Shown: positions 17,544 through 26,043, counted from the first letter of the stretch. The stretch: 64,000 nt of DNA from Pseudoduganella sp. (GCA_021323265.1 JAJTCO010000027.1:1-64000); one strand, 5' to 3'. Notes: generated by a model from the sequence alone, not told the origin. Program-made: numbers and translations.

Positions 17544-17816
17544 ATGGCCCGTACCGTCCACTGCATCAAACTGAACAAGGAAGCCGAAGGCCTGGACTTC
17601 CCGCCCTATCCGGGCGAGCTGGGCAAGCGCATTTACGAATCCGTGTCCAAGGAAGCCTGGGCGGCCTGGCTCAAGCACCAGACCATGCTGGTCAACGAAA
17701 ACCGCCTGAACCTGGCCGACGTGCGCGCGCGCAAGTACCTGGCGACGCAGATGGAAAAGCACTTCTTCGGCGAAGGCGCCGACGAGGCGGCCGGCTACGT
17801 GCCGCCCACCGCCTGA
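17544..17816 (+). CDS. yggX: Probable Fe(2+)-trafficking protein YggX
   Basis: 90-residue cytoplasmic protein. [32 protein letters not shown] and the conserved [14 protein letters not shown] and [11 protein letters not shown] stretches are diagnostic. YggX protects iron-sulfur clusters from oxidative damage and is thought to move iron. Length is normal. A GAGGAG-like site precedes the ATG. Position right after argA suggests a two-gene operon. Confidence 0.95.
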   Translation: MARTVHCIKLNKEAEGLDFPPYPGELGKRIYESVSKEAWAAWLKHQTMLVNENRLNLADVRARKYLATQMEKHFFGEGADEAAGYVPPTA

Positions 17817-17818
17817 GA

Positions 17819-17835
17819 CCTGCCGGCACGGCAGG
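17819..17835. repeat. Hairpin between yggX and the convergent lipoprotein gene
   Basis: CCTGCCG-GCA-CGGCAGG, a 7-bp stem with a 3-base loop, right after the yggX stop. It is a possible transcription end for argA-yggX, but no T-run follows. Confidence 0.4.
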
Positions 17836-17845
17836 CCGCGCGCCC

Positions 17846-18223
17846 TCAGCGGTGCGCGACTGCCGAGCGCATCGGCTTACACTGGCGCAATTCGCAACGC
17901 GCCAGGAACACCCGCCCATCGTCGCACGCCATCCGGTACACTTCGACCGGACCCGGCTCCGTCACCAGCCCCGCCCCTCGCCCGCCGCGGCACTGCTCGG
18001 CTTTGGCCAGCTGTTCCACCGTCGCCGACGAAATACCGGGGCGGAATTCCACCTTCTGCACTTCGACGCCGCCGACCATCAGCCGCTTGGCATTCTCGTC
18101 CGCCTGGTCCGGCTTGCGCTTGACAGGCGCCTGAGCCACCTTGGCATCCTGCTTCAGGAAAGGGATCGAGGAACAGGCACTCAACAAACCAGCGGCAAGC
18201 AACAGCAGGGACAGGCGTTTCAT
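17846..18223 (-). CDS. Small predicted lipoprotein, unknown function
   Basis: 125 residues. MKRLSLLLLAAGLLSAC is a lipoprotein signal with the lipobox LLSAC (Cys17). The mature part is charged and contains four further cysteines (QCRGGRG, MACDDG, RCELRQCK) that could form disulfides. The track ORF starts upstream at 18415 inside rpiA; ATG 18223 restores the signal peptide. I do not recognise a named family. It follows rpiA by 22 bases on the same strand. Confidence 0.72.
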   Translation of the reverse strand: MKRLSLLLLAAGLLSACSSIPFLKQDAKVAQAPVKRKPDQADENAKRLMVGGVEVQKVEFRPGISSATVEQLAKAEQCRGGRGAGLVTEPGPVEVYRMACDDGRVFLARCELRQCKPMRSAVAHR

Positions 18224-18245
18224 GGGCGCTTTCCAGGCAAGAGGA

Positions 18246-18923
18246 TCAGTATTTGACGGTGCGCACGCCATCGGGCGTGCCCAGCAGGCAGACATTGGCG
18301 CCGCGCGCCGCAAACAGGCCGACCGCCACCACGCCGACGATCTGGTTGATGCGCGTTTCCAGCGCCACCGGATCGGTGATGACCAGGCCGGACACGTCGA
18401 TGATGTTGCCGCCATTGTCGGTCACGAAGATTTCCTCGGAACCGGCCTTGGTACGCACCTTCGGCTGGCCGCCCAGGGCTGCCAGCTGGCGCATCACGGC
18501 ATTGCGGGCCATCGGCAGCACTTCCACCGGCAGCGGGAACTTGCCCAGGGTCTCTACCAGCTTGGAACCATCGGCGATGCAGACGAACTGCTTCGCCACC
18601 GACGCCACGATCTTCTCGCGCGTCAGCGCCGCGCCGCCACCCTTGATCATGTGGCCGGCCGCGTTGATCTCGTCGGCGCCGTCAATGTACACCGCGATTT
18701 CCGTAACCTCGTTAAGATCATACACAGGGATGCCATGGCTGGCCAGGCGCGCCGCCGTCGCTTCCGACGAGGCCACGGCACCCTTGATGCGGTGCTTGAT
18801 CTTGCCTAATTCATCAATGAAGAAGTTAGCGGTGGAGCCCGTGCCAACACCAATGATTTCGCCGTCGATCACATAGTCGATAGCGGAAATCGCAACAGCC
18901 TGTTTCAATTTGTCTTGCGTCAT
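18246..18923 (-). CDS. rpiA: Ribose-5-phosphate isomerase A
   Basis: Interconverts ribose-5-phosphate and ribulose-5-phosphate in the non-oxidative pentose phosphate pathway. 225 residues, normal length. Family motifs are visible: [15 protein letters not shown] near the N-terminus, [28 protein letters not shown] and the GxFA..AN..LLG C-terminus. Transcribed with the small lipoprotein downstream and divergent from the CheY-like gene (79-base gap). Together with tal in this window it supplies the non-oxidative branch. Confidence 0.96.
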   Translation of the reverse strand: MTQDKLKQAVAISAIDYVIDGEIIGVGTGSTANFFIDELGKIKHRIKGAVASSEATAARLASHGIPVYDLNEVTEIAVYIDGADEINAAGHMIKGGGAALTREKIVASVAKQFVCIADGSKLVETLGKFPLPVEVLPMARNAVMRQLAALGGQPKVRTKAGSEEIFVTDNGGNIIDVSGLVITDPVALETRINQIVGVVAVGLFAARGANVCLLGTPDGVRTVKY

Positions 18924-19002
18924 AGTTACAATGGTTCAAGGAAGCGGATGGAAAAGATGCCGTATTTTATCCGAACTGCCACCCTCACCCAGGAAAACTG
19001 CC

Positions 19003-19368
19003 ATGAAGCCTAGTACCGTTCTTATCGTGGATGACAGCCGCGTGTCGCGCCTGCTGACCCGCCAGCACATCCAGGTGCGCCATGCCGACTGGGTAGTCGA
19101 GGAAGCGGCCAACGGCGACGAAGCGCTGGCCAAGGCCGAAGACTTGCAGCCCGACCTGGTGCTGCTGGACGTGAACATGCCCGGCATGAACGGGGTCGAC
19201 GCCGCCGCAGCCTTGCGCGTGATGCTGCCCCACGCACATATTTCCCTGCTGACAGCCAACGTCCAGGCAGCCACCCGGCAGCGGGCCGAAGCGATCGGCG
19301 TCGGCTTCATGGAAAAACCGATCACGGCCGAACGCATTGCGCAACTGATTGCGCCGCTGGAAGCCTGA
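19003..19368 (+). CDS. CheY-like single-domain response regulator
   Basis: 121 residues, a receiver domain only. Acidic pair Asp10-Asp11 (VLIVDDSRVSR), phosphoacceptor Asp56 (LVLLDVNMPGMNG), Thr84 (SLLTAN) and Lys105 (FMEKPIT) are all present, so it should be phosphorylatable. The track ORF starts at 18910; ATG 19003 (MKPSTVLIVDD) gives the standard CheY N-terminus. It is followed after 1 base by a CheC-type phosphatase and then a diguanylate cyclase, which suggests it is the phospho-input of that module. Its kinase is not in the window. Confidence 0.92.
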   Translation: MKPSTVLIVDDSRVSRLLTRQHIQVRHADWVVEEAANGDEALAKAEDLQPDLVLLDVNMPGMNGVDAAAALRVMLPHAHISLLTANVQAATRQRAEAIGVGFMEKPITAERIAQLIAPLEA

Positions 19369-19369
19369 C

Positions 19370-19999
19370 ATGGTCAGGCTGACCGACCTGGAGCACGACG
19401 CCCTCGTTGAGTTGTTCAATATCGGCGTGGGCAAAGCGGCCTCCGCCATGAGCGAGATCGTCAACGAAAGCGTCACCATGTCGGTGCCGGCCATCAGTTT
19501 CCTCACGCGCGCGGCAGCGGCCAAGCTGCTGGCCAGCCGCAGCACCGGCAACGGCCGCCTGTGCGGCATCAGCCAGCACTACAGCGGGGCCTTCGAGACC
19601 GAGGCCATCCTGATGTTCCCGGAAGAGAAAAGCCAGGAAATCGTGCGCCTGATGGTGGGCGAATCGATGCCGCTGGCCGAACTGTCGGCCATGGAGCGCG
19701 AAGCGATGAGCGAGATCGGCAATATCCTGCTGAACAGCTGCGTCGGTTCCCTGGCCAACCTGCTGGGGCACGAATTGCAAGGCTCATTGCCGGACTACCA
19801 CGTCGGCTACAGCGACGAGATCCTGGCGCTGTCGGGCCATGGCGAGACGGCCGTGCTGATGCTGCACATCGAATTCATCATCGAACGCCAGCAGATCGGC
19901 GGCGACGTCGCCTTCATCATGGACATGACGGCGCTGCACGACTTGAAGCAGCACGTGACGGCCTTCCTGGAACGCACCGTGGGCGGGGAACAGCCATGA
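19370..19999 (+). CDS. CheC/CheX-type CheY-P phosphatase
   Basis: 209 residues. Both halves carry the CheC active-site pattern [D/S]-x3-E-x2-N-x22-P: DALVELFN then P after exactly 22 residues in the first, and EAMSEIGN then P after 22 in the second (with Glu in place of the first Asp/Ser). This is the duplicated CheC layout; such proteins dephosphorylate CheY-like regulators. ATG 19370 begins 1 base after the receiver gene stop, and its own stop overlaps the next start (ATGA), so the three genes should be translated together. Confidence 0.87.
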   Translation: MVRLTDLEHDALVELFNIGVGKAASAMSEIVNESVTMSVPAISFLTRAAAAKLLASRSTGNGRLCGISQHYSGAFETEAILMFPEEKSQEIVRLMVGESMPLAELSAMEREAMSEIGNILLNSCVGSLANLLGHELQGSLPDYHVGYSDEILALSGHGETAVLMLHIEFIIERQQIGGDVAFIMDMTALHDLKQHVTAFLERTVGGEQP

Positions 20000-20952
20000 A
20001 GTGCTCGGTCGAATCGCTTGAACTGCTGCAGGGCGTCATCGATTGCATCGACGTGGGTGCCTTCGTGCTCGACGCCAGCCAGCGCATCGTGCTGTGGAAC
20101 CGCTGGATGAGCCAGCACTCCGGCACGCTCAGCGCGGAAACGCTGGAACGCAATTTCTTCGACCTGTTCCCCGAGCAGCGCGACAAGCGGCTCGAGACGG
20201 CCATCGTCCAGGCCCTGCGCAACAACCTGCCAGCGTTGCTGTCGCAGACGCTGAACCGCTGGCCGCTGCCGCTGTACAGCAACAAGGCCACCGCCGAAAA
20301 AGGCGAGCGCATGCAGCAGCAAATTACCGTCACCCCGCTCAACCTGGCCAATGATGAGCGCTATTGCCTGATCCAGGTCAGCGACGTCAGCGCCGCCGTA
20401 CAGCGCGAAAACCTGCTGCGCGAACAGGCCCTGGCCCTGCGCTCGCAGACCCTGCTGGACGACCTGACCGGCGTGGCCAACCGCCGCCATTTCGACCTGG
20501 CAATCGACCGCGAAACGCGCCGCGCGCGCCGCATGGGCACGCCGCTCTCGCTGATGATGCTCGACATCGACTACTTCAAGGCCTACAACGACCATTACGG
20601 CCACCAGCAGGGCGATGCCTGCCTGGAAGCGGTGGCATCGGCGCTGTCGACCATGCAGCAGCGGCCGGCCGACCTGTTCGCGCGCTACGGCGGCGAGGAG
20701 TTCGCGGTGATCCTGCCCGACACGCCGGGCGAAGCGGCCGTGATGATGGCCAACGCCATGTGCCGCAAGGTGCGCGACTTGCGCATCCCGCACCAGGCTT
20801 CCCGCGCGGAAGAGCGCATCGTCACCATCAGCATCGGCGTGGCCAGCACCGACGCCGGCCACGCGGGCGAGGTCTATGACCTGATCAACGCGGCCGACCG
20901 CGCCCTCTACCAGGCCAAGGCGTGCGGCCGCAACCGCGTCGAGTCCTTGTGA
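19996..20952 (+). CDS. PAS-GGDEF diguanylate cyclase
   Basis: 318 residues. A PAS domain (about 10-135; AFVLDASQRIVLWNRWMSQ) is followed by a GGDEF domain (DDLTGVANRRHFDLA) with active-site GGEEF (232-236) and an RPAD inhibitory site (223-226), so it should make c-di-GMP and be product-inhibited. Cytoplasmic. ATG 19996 overlaps the stop of the CheC gene. It is a close relative of the cyclase at 35449: same length class and the same NPQ-region, PAS core and RPADLxARYGGEEFA string. The upstream CheY/CheC pair suggests phosphorylation-linked control of its activity. Confidence 0.92.
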   Translation: MKCSVESLELLQGVIDCIDVGAFVLDASQRIVLWNRWMSQHSGTLSAETLERNFFDLFPEQRDKRLETAIVQALRNNLPALLSQTLNRWPLPLYSNKATAEKGERMQQQITVTPLNLANDERYCLIQVSDVSAAVQRENLLREQALALRSQTLLDDLTGVANRRHFDLAIDRETRRARRMGTPLSLMMLDIDYFKAYNDHYGHQQGDACLEAVASALSTMQQRPADLFARYGGEEFAVILPDTPGEAAVMMANAMCRKVRDLRIPHQASRAEERIVTISIGVASTDAGHAGEVYDLINAADRALYQAKACGRNRVESL

Positions 20953-21509
20953 AAACCTCCGTCTTCATCGCCAGCAGCCTGGACGGGTTCATCGCCCGCG
21001 AGGACGGCAACCTCGATTGGCTGGTGGCGCGCACGCCGGTCGACGGCGACAGCGGATACGATGCCTTCATGGCCGGCGTCGATACGGTCGTCATGGGGCG
21101 CTATACGTTCGAAACGGTGCTGGGATTCGACGACTGGCCGTACCAGGGCAAGCGCGTGGTGGTCTTAAGCCGCATGCTGGCCGAAGTGCCCGCATCGCTC
21201 GCGGACAAGGTCGCCCTGCACTCCGGCCCGGTGCGCGCCCTGTACGACGCGCTGCAGGCCAGCGGCTGCCAGGGGCTGTATGTCGATGGCGGCCAGACCG
21301 TGCAAAGCTTCCTGCGCGAGGACCTGGTGGACGAGCTGACCATCACCACCATCCCCGTGCTCCTGGGTCGCGGCATTCCCCTGTTCGGCCATACCGGCCA
21401 CGATATCGCGCTGCGCCACACCGGCACGCGTCAGCTGCCGGGAGGGCTGGTGCAGGACACCTATGCCACGCGCCTGGTTGGCTTCCCGGAGCGGCCGCCC
21501 GCGCCCTGA
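20949..21509 (+). CDS. Dihydrofolate reductase-like (RibD C-terminal domain) protein
   Basis: 186 residues of the bacterial bifunctional deaminase-reductase C-terminal (RibD/DHFR-like) family: KTSVFIASSLDGFIAREDG, VVMGRYTFETVL, LYVDGGQTVQSFLREDLVDEL, TITTIPVLLGRGIPLF. These are NADPH-dependent reductases of unknown substrate, not true folate enzymes. A GTG start at 20949 overlaps the cyclase stop (GTGA), giving translational coupling; the track start at 20922 is upstream inside that gene. Whether it has a role in signalling or only shares the transcript is unclear. Confidence 0.87.
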   Translation: MKTSVFIASSLDGFIAREDGNLDWLVARTPVDGDSGYDAFMAGVDTVVMGRYTFETVLGFDDWPYQGKRVVVLSRMLAEVPASLADKVALHSGPVRALYDALQASGCQGLYVDGGQTVQSFLREDLVDELTITTIPVLLGRGIPLFGHTGHDIALRHTGTRQLPGGLVQDTYATRLVGFPERPPAP

Positions 21510-21533
21510 TGAAGCGCGGCGGCCGGGCATCGT

Positions 21534-22571
21534 TCACGGACAGAAAAGTGCGTGCTGGCCTGCGGTATGGAAATCGCGCCAGACCCGGTTGATGTCGGAG
21601 TCCTCCTGCGCCGCACGCAGGCCGCAATACGGATAGATGTCGCCCACCGCGCGGCGCGCCGCCACCACCAGCGCCATCGACGCTGCGCGCAGCTGGGCGT
21701 CCAGCGCTTCGTCCACCGCGGCCCCCTCGCCTTGCGCCTGGGCCCAGGCCTGGTCAAGCAATGCATACACCCGCTCGCGCGCGCCCTCCAGCGCCATGAC
21801 GGCGCGTGCCAGCGCCTCCTGCGCGCCGGCCGGCTGCTGCCTGCGCGCCCCGACAACGGCGCCAGCCAGCTGCAGGAAATGGCGCGCCATGCCGGACATG
21901 TTGGCCGCCAGCGTCACCCAGGCCAGCAGCATGAAGGGGAACCGGTACAAGGTGCCGGGCGCCGTGGCGCACGCCGGGTCGATCGTGAAGCAGTGGCTGG
22001 CCGGCACCCACGCGCCCTCGATCCGGTAGCTGTGCGACGCGGTGCCGCGCATGCCGAAGCTGGCCCAGGTCGGCTCCACCACCACCTGCGCGGCCGGCAC
22101 GACGAAGGCGCGCACCGACGCCCCGTCCGGCGGCACGCCGCCTTCGCGCAAGATGGCGTTGAGCGTGAAGTGCGTCGCCATGGGCGCCCCGCTGGCGATC
22201 TCCCAACGGCCCGTGATGCGGTAACCATCGCCTTCGCGGTCCGCGAAACCGGTCGGCGCGCCGCTGCCGGCCAGGCAGACATTGGGCGTGGCGATGATGT
22301 CGCGCGCGGTCTCGGGCGGCAGGAAGCCGGCAAACCAGCCCGCTCCCGCGCACAGCGTGACAACCCAACCCACGCTGCCATCGGCCTCCGCGATCGCCTC
22401 CTCCAGCCGCACCGCCTGCGGCAAAGGCATCTGCGCCCCGCCCGCCGCCTGCGGCGCCAGCATCTTCAGCCAGCCCCGCTCGTGGATCAGCGCCTGCTGC
22501 TGCGGCAGCAGGAAACCTAGCTTGTCGGCGGCGGCGGCGCCGGCCCGGATCGTTTTTACGTCGGCATCCAT
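21534..22571 (-). CDS. Acyl-CoA dehydrogenase-like flavoprotein
   Basis: 345 residues. The order of elements fits the acyl-CoA dehydrogenase fold: helical N-terminal part (LLPQQQALIHERGWLKMLAPQAAGG), middle beta domain (AGSGAPTGFADREGDGYRITGRWEIASGAP, TWASFGMRGTASHSYRIEG) and a helical C-terminus (DINRVWRDFHTAGQHALF). The HsaA/flavin-monooxygenase branch of the family has this layout, so a dehydrogenase or an FADH2-dependent oxygenase are both possible. No reductase partner is adjacent. Convergent with the DHFR-like gene and divergent from the GlcG-type gene. Confidence 0.83.
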   Translation of the reverse strand: MDADVKTIRAGAAAADKLGFLLPQQQALIHERGWLKMLAPQAAGGAQMPLPQAVRLEEAIAEADGSVGWVVTLCAGAGWFAGFLPPETARDIIATPNVCLAGSGAPTGFADREGDGYRITGRWEIASGAPMATHFTLNAILREGGVPPDGASVRAFVVPAAQVVVEPTWASFGMRGTASHSYRIEGAWVPASHCFTIDPACATAPGTLYRFPFMLLAWVTLAANMSGMARHFLQLAGAVVGARRQQPAGAQEALARAVMALEGARERVYALLDQAWAQAQGEGAAVDEALDAQLRAASMALVVAARRAVGDIYPYCGLRAAQEDSDINRVWRDFHTAGQHALFCP

Positions 22572-22622
22572 ATGATTTCTGTGACAGAATTGCCAGCATT
22601 CTAAACCCAGGAGACGTCACCC

Positions 22623-23102
22623 ATGCTGCGTACCGCCCTGCTTTGCCTGATCACCGCCCTGCCCCTCGCGTCCAGCGCCGCCCCGCTCAATGCGCAGCTC
22701 ACGCAGCGCGCGGTGCTGAACCTGCATGTCGTCAAGCAGATCGCCGCCGCGGCGGAGGCCGAAGCGCGCAAGAATAACTGGAACGTTTCCATCGCCGTCG
22801 TCGACGAGGCCGGACAGCTGGTGCACTTCATCCGCATGGACGATACCGCCAATTCGAGCGTGATCGTGGCCCAGGGCAAGGCGCGCCACGCCGTGAACTA
22901 CCGGCGCGACACCAAGTTCCATCAGGACATCCTGGAAAAAGGCAATGCCGTCGTGCTCGGCCTGCCCGATGCGCTGCCGCTCGAAGGCGGCGTGCGGCTG
23001 GTGGCGAACGGCAAGGTGATTGGCGCCATCGGCGTGGCGGGCGTCCAGGCGCCGCAGGACGCCCAGATCGCGCGCGCCGGCGCGGCGCTGCTGCAGGATT
23101 AA
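22623..23102 (+). CDS. Exported GlcG/HbpS family heme-binding-like protein
   Basis: 159 residues with signal peptide MLRTALLCLITALPLASSAA. The rest is a GlcG/HbpS domain: AEARKNNWNVSIAVVDEAGQLVHFIRMDD, then QGKARHAVNYRRDT and GGVRLVANGKVIGAIGVAGVQAPQD. Family members bind heme or corrinoids, or are of unknown role near glycolate/propanediol genes. No such genes are nearby. Its stop shares a TTAA palindrome with the convergent DUF3667 gene. Confidence 0.85.
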   Translation: MLRTALLCLITALPLASSAAPLNAQLTQRAVLNLHVVKQIAAAAEAEARKNNWNVSIAVVDEAGQLVHFIRMDDTANSSVIVAQGKARHAVNYRRDTKFHQDILEKGNAVVLGLPDALPLEGGVRLVANGKVIGAIGVAGVQAPQDAQIARAGAALLQD

Positions 23103-24277
23103 GCCGCCGACAAGGCCAGCACCACCAGGGCGTACATGCTCAGCACGATGAAGGCGATCAGGAGCAGGAAGCAGGTGCGCCAGAATGCGCCGAAGCGCGA
23201 CAGGGCGTAGGTGCCGCGCAGCTGCAGGAACATGTGCACTGGCGGCACGAAGGCGAACAGGCTGGCCGCCCAGCCTTCGAAACCGAAGTAGCCCAGCGTC
23301 GCGACGCACGTAAACAGCAGCGCCATGAAGGACAGCGAGTACAGCGAAAACACGGCGTGGTCGTACATGGAGATGCCGCGGCGCCAGAAGAACATCATCC
23401 AGAGGAAAGGCATGGAGATCGGCACCAGCAGGAACGAGTACTTATAGGCGGCGTTCTTCAACTTGTACATCGCCAGGTCCGGATTGTCGACCGCATGCTT
23501 GATGCCCTTGTCGATCCAGGCGATATCGCTGAAGTTCTTCGTCTTGCCATCGAGTTCGATTCCGGATTCGCTGGCAATGAGCTTGATCGCGCTTTCCGCG
23601 TCGTCCGCCTTCTTGACGACAGGCGCGGCCGGCTTCGCGGCAGGCGTGGCCTGCGCAGCAGCTTCCGCCTCGGCGGCCTTCAGGTCCGCTTCGCGCTTGG
23701 CCAGTTTCGCGCGCGCCTTTTCCACCGCCTTGCGCGCAGGTTCGATTGAGGCACTTTCCTGTTCCGCCTCTTTCAACCGTCCTTCTGCCTCGGCCAGTAC
23801 TTCGCGCGCGTGTTGAACCTTGTCCTTGTGGCCCTCGACGTACTTTGCCTTGGCCTCTGGCCCCGTGGTTACCGCTTTGCCGTCTTCCGACGTCATGGTC
23901 AGCGAGAAGACAAAGAACATGAAGAACATCATGAACAGGAACAGCGCCAGCGGCGACACGAAGCGCGTGCGCTGGCCGTCGATATAGCGCCGCGTCAGTT
24001 CGCCCGGCCGCGCCACCAGCAGCGGCAAGGTGCGCCAGCCCTTGGTGTCGAAGTGCAGCAGGCCGTGAATCAACTCCTCGCCCAGGTGCAGCACGGACTT
24101 GTGCAGGTGGCCCTTCTGGCCGCAATGGCCGCAGTAATTGCCGGCGACAGGCGTGCCGCAATTGGCGCAGGCCTGGCCGTGGGCGTGGCCGCCGGCCCTG
24201 CCGGCATCGCCCTCAACTTCCTTCGCTACCAGGCCGGCCGTGAGCAGGTCACCTGCCGCTTCAACTTCGAGTCCCAT
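23099..24277 (-). CDS. DUF3667-type membrane protein with N-terminal zinc ribbon
   Basis: 392 residues. CANCGTPVAGNYCGHCGQK gives a four-cysteine zinc ribbon (Cys37, 40, 49, 52). A first hydrophobic segment (LALFLFMMFFMFFVFSL, about 112-130) is followed by a long charged coiled-coil region (about 145-215, rich in Ala/Glu/Lys), then three more membrane segments near the C-terminus. This layout fits DUF3667 proteins, with an unusually long coiled coil here. Function unknown. The C-terminal stop overlaps the convergent GlcG gene within TTAA. Confidence 0.82.
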   Translation of the reverse strand: MGLEVEAAGDLLTAGLVAKEVEGDAGRAGGHAHGQACANCGTPVAGNYCGHCGQKGHLHKSVLHLGEELIHGLLHFDTKGWRTLPLLVARPGELTRRYIDGQRTRFVSPLALFLFMMFFMFFVFSLTMTSEDGKAVTTGPEAKAKYVEGHKDKVQHAREVLAEAEGRLKEAEQESASIEPARKAVEKARAKLAKREADLKAAEAEAAAQATPAAKPAAPVVKKADDAESAIKLIASESGIELDGKTKNFSDIAWIDKGIKHAVDNPDLAMYKLKNAAYKYSFLLVPISMPFLWMMFFWRRGISMYDHAVFSLYSLSFMALLFTCVATLGYFGFEGWAASLFAFVPPVHMFLQLRGTYALSRFGAFWRTCFLLLIAFIVLSMYALVVLALSAA

Positions 24278-24282
24278 TGTTC

Positions 24283-24843
24283 TTACTCCGCTGTATTCAT
24301 TGATGCGATGGCTTGCGCCGACTCGATGACGGTGGCGTATTCGCCGTGCAGGTTGGACAGGGCCATGGCATGCACCTCCTGCGCGCTGCGGTGAACGCCG
24401 TCATGGTCAATCTGGGCGTAAGCATAGCAGCCATCCTCCGCCACGTAGGCCTTGAAGCCCAGGTTGCCCGCCGTGCGAGCGGTGGATTCCACCGAATTGT
24501 TGGTGCTGACGCCGACGATCAGCAGCGCCTCGATGCCGCGCACGTGCAGGCAGCGTTCCAGTCCTGTATTGATGAAGGCATCCGGCACATTCTTTTCCAC
24601 CACGTGCTCGCCGGCCAGCGGCGCCAGCGCCGGCTGGAATTGCGCCCCCGGCTGACCCGGCCAGAACGGCGAACCGGGCGTGCGCGACATATGGCGCACG
24701 TGCACCACCGGCGCGCCATGTCCGCGCCAGTGCGCCAGCAGGCCGGCGATGACTTCTTCCGCCTGGTGGTTGTTGCGCCGCGCCGCCTCGGGCCAGCGCA
24801 TGCCGACCTGCATGTCGACGATAATCAGTGCAGCTTTCCGCAT
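24283..24843 (-). CDS. Isochorismatase-like hydrolase with Ser in place of the catalytic Cys
   Basis: Isochorismatase-like (cysteine hydrolase) fold, 186 residues. The family Asp (ALIIVDMQVG, Asp10) and Lys (VVEKN, Lys84) are present. The position normally holding the nucleophilic Cys (TNxCVexTAR) reads TNNSVESTAR, so Ser117 replaces it. Isochorismatases proper also lack the Cys, so the protein may be active by another route or have a different role. The track ORF starts at 24903; ATG 24843 (MRKAALIIVDMQ) is the usual family N-terminus. It lies 6 bases before the DUF3667 gene on the same strand. Confidence 0.83.
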   Translation of the reverse strand: MRKAALIIVDMQVGMRWPEAARRNNHQAEEVIAGLLAHWRGHGAPVVHVRHMSRTPGSPFWPGQPGAQFQPALAPLAGEHVVEKNVPDAFINTGLERCLHVRGIEALLIVGVSTNNSVESTARTAGNLGFKAYVAEDGCYAYAQIDHDGVHRSAQEVHAMALSNLHGEYATVIESAQAIASMNTAE

Positions 24844-24930
24844 CACGCTTGCCCCGCCCTTTACCATCAGGAAGTTCCAAAAGGCAATACGGTAACACAA
24901 CATTGCCAGAAAAACAGCGGCGCAGTCCGT

Positions 24931-25422
24931 TCAAGCCAGCTTCGGCAGGTTGCCCGGCGCGGCCGGATTGCGCAGGAAGTCGCACAGCATGTCGGCATAC
25001 ACGCCGACATCGCCCTGTTGCAGGCAGGCCAGCACGAAATAGTCGGCCAGCACTTCGGCCTGCGCTTCCATGTTGAAGTCGCACAGGCGCAGTTCGGCCG
25101 ACACCTGGTAGTCGTAGCTCAGGCCGATGCGCACGGCGCCGCGCCACAGCACCGGGTAGCCCAGCTGGTATTGCCAGACGTGCGCCATCTCGTGCATGAA
25201 CCAGTGCTGTTCGCGTTCGGTGGCGGCGGAAAAGTCGTCGCGGTAGCGGGTGGCGTGGAAGTACAGTTCGCCGTTCGGCGTGATGCAGACGTCTTTGCGC
25301 TGCAGGAGGGGAATGAAGCGGGTGTTGTGGACGCGCACGCGCTGGTAGTCGATCGCGCCGGCAAACACCAGCCGGGCCAGCGCGATCTCGCCCGACGTCA
25401 GTGGCCGGGCGATCCGTTCCAT
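24931..25422 (-). CDS. Small HExxH metallopeptidase-like protein
   Basis: 163 residues. FMHEMAHVWQYQLG contains HEMAH, a zinc-metalloprotease-type motif, within a short domain resembling those often annotated as Rhs- or VgrG-associated proteins. The catalytic role is unproven. No signal peptide is present. ATG 25422 overlaps the eda stop (TGATG), so it is translated right after eda; a GTG three bases earlier is an alternative. A protease-like gene coupled to the Entner-Doudoroff pair is unusual. Low certainty on function, good on being coding. Confidence 0.7.
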   Translation of the reverse strand: MERIARPLTSGEIALARLVFAGAIDYQRVRVHNTRFIPLLQRKDVCITPNGELYFHATRYRDDFSAATEREQHWFMHEMAHVWQYQLGYPVLWRGAVRIGLSYDYQVSAELRLCDFNMEAQAEVLADYFVLACLQQGDVGVYADMLCDFLRNPAAPGNLPKLA

Positions 25423-26042
25423 CACTGGCGCAGCGCGCTGGCTGCCTTGGCGATGGCGGTGATGCGGTCCCAGTCGCCCGCCTGCATGGCATCCTTGGGC
25501 GTGAGCCAGGAGCCGCCCACGCAGGCCACGTTCTTCAGCGACAGGAAGGCTGGCGCGGTATCCTGCGAAATGCCGCCGGTGGGGCAGAACATCACGTCCG
25601 GCAGCGGGCCGGCAATCGCGCTCAGCATGCCGACGCCGCCGGCCGGCACGGCCGGGAACAGTTTCAACTGCTTGAAGCCCTGCTCGCGCGCCTTCATCAC
25701 TTCGGACGGCGTCATCACGCCAGGCAGCAGCGGCAGGCCGCTGGACTTGGCGGCGCCGATCAGCGCATCGGTCAGGCCGGGCGACACGCCGAACACGGCG
25801 CCGGCGTCGCGCGCCGCGGCAAATTCCTCGGGCTGGGTCAGCGTGCCGACGCCGACGATGGCGCCTTCCACTTGGCTCATGGCGCGGATCGCGCCCAGGC
25901 CGTGCTGGGTGCGCAGGGTCACTTCCAGCACGCGGATGCCGCCCGCCACCAGGGCCTTGGCCAGTGGCACGGCGTGCTCCGGGTCGTCGATCGCGATGAC
26001 GGGAATCACGGCCGATGTACGCATAATCTCAAGCAGGGTCAT
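25422..26042 (-). CDS. eda: KDPG aldolase (2-dehydro-3-deoxy-phosphogluconate aldolase)
   Basis: Splits 2-keto-3-deoxy-6-phosphogluconate into pyruvate and glyceraldehyde-3-phosphate, the last Entner-Doudoroff step. 206 residues. Catalytic Glu40 (RVLEVTLRT) and Schiff-base Lys127 (FKQLKLFPA) are visible, with GVGTLTQPEEF and PGVMTPSEV. ATG 26042 (MTLLEIMRTSAVIPV) starts 1 base after the edd stop; the track start at 26072 would overlap edd by 29 bases and adds ten atypical residues. Cotranscribed with edd under the HexR-type control described. Confidence 0.95.
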   Translation of the reverse strand: MTLLEIMRTSAVIPVIAIDDPEHAVPLAKALVAGGIRVLEVTLRTQHGLGAIRAMSQVEGAIVGVGTLTQPEEFAAARDAGAVFGVSPGLTDALIGAAKSSGLPLLPGVMTPSEVMKAREQGFKQLKLFPAVPAGGVGMLSAIAGPLPDVMFCPTGGISQDTAPAFLSLKNVACVGGSWLTPKDAMQAGDWDRITAIAKAASALRQ

Positions 26043-26043
26043 A

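Noticed and set aside
16245-17762. 505-codon minus-strand ORF over argA and yggX
   Set aside because: Antisense to two clear genes; no recognisable protein.
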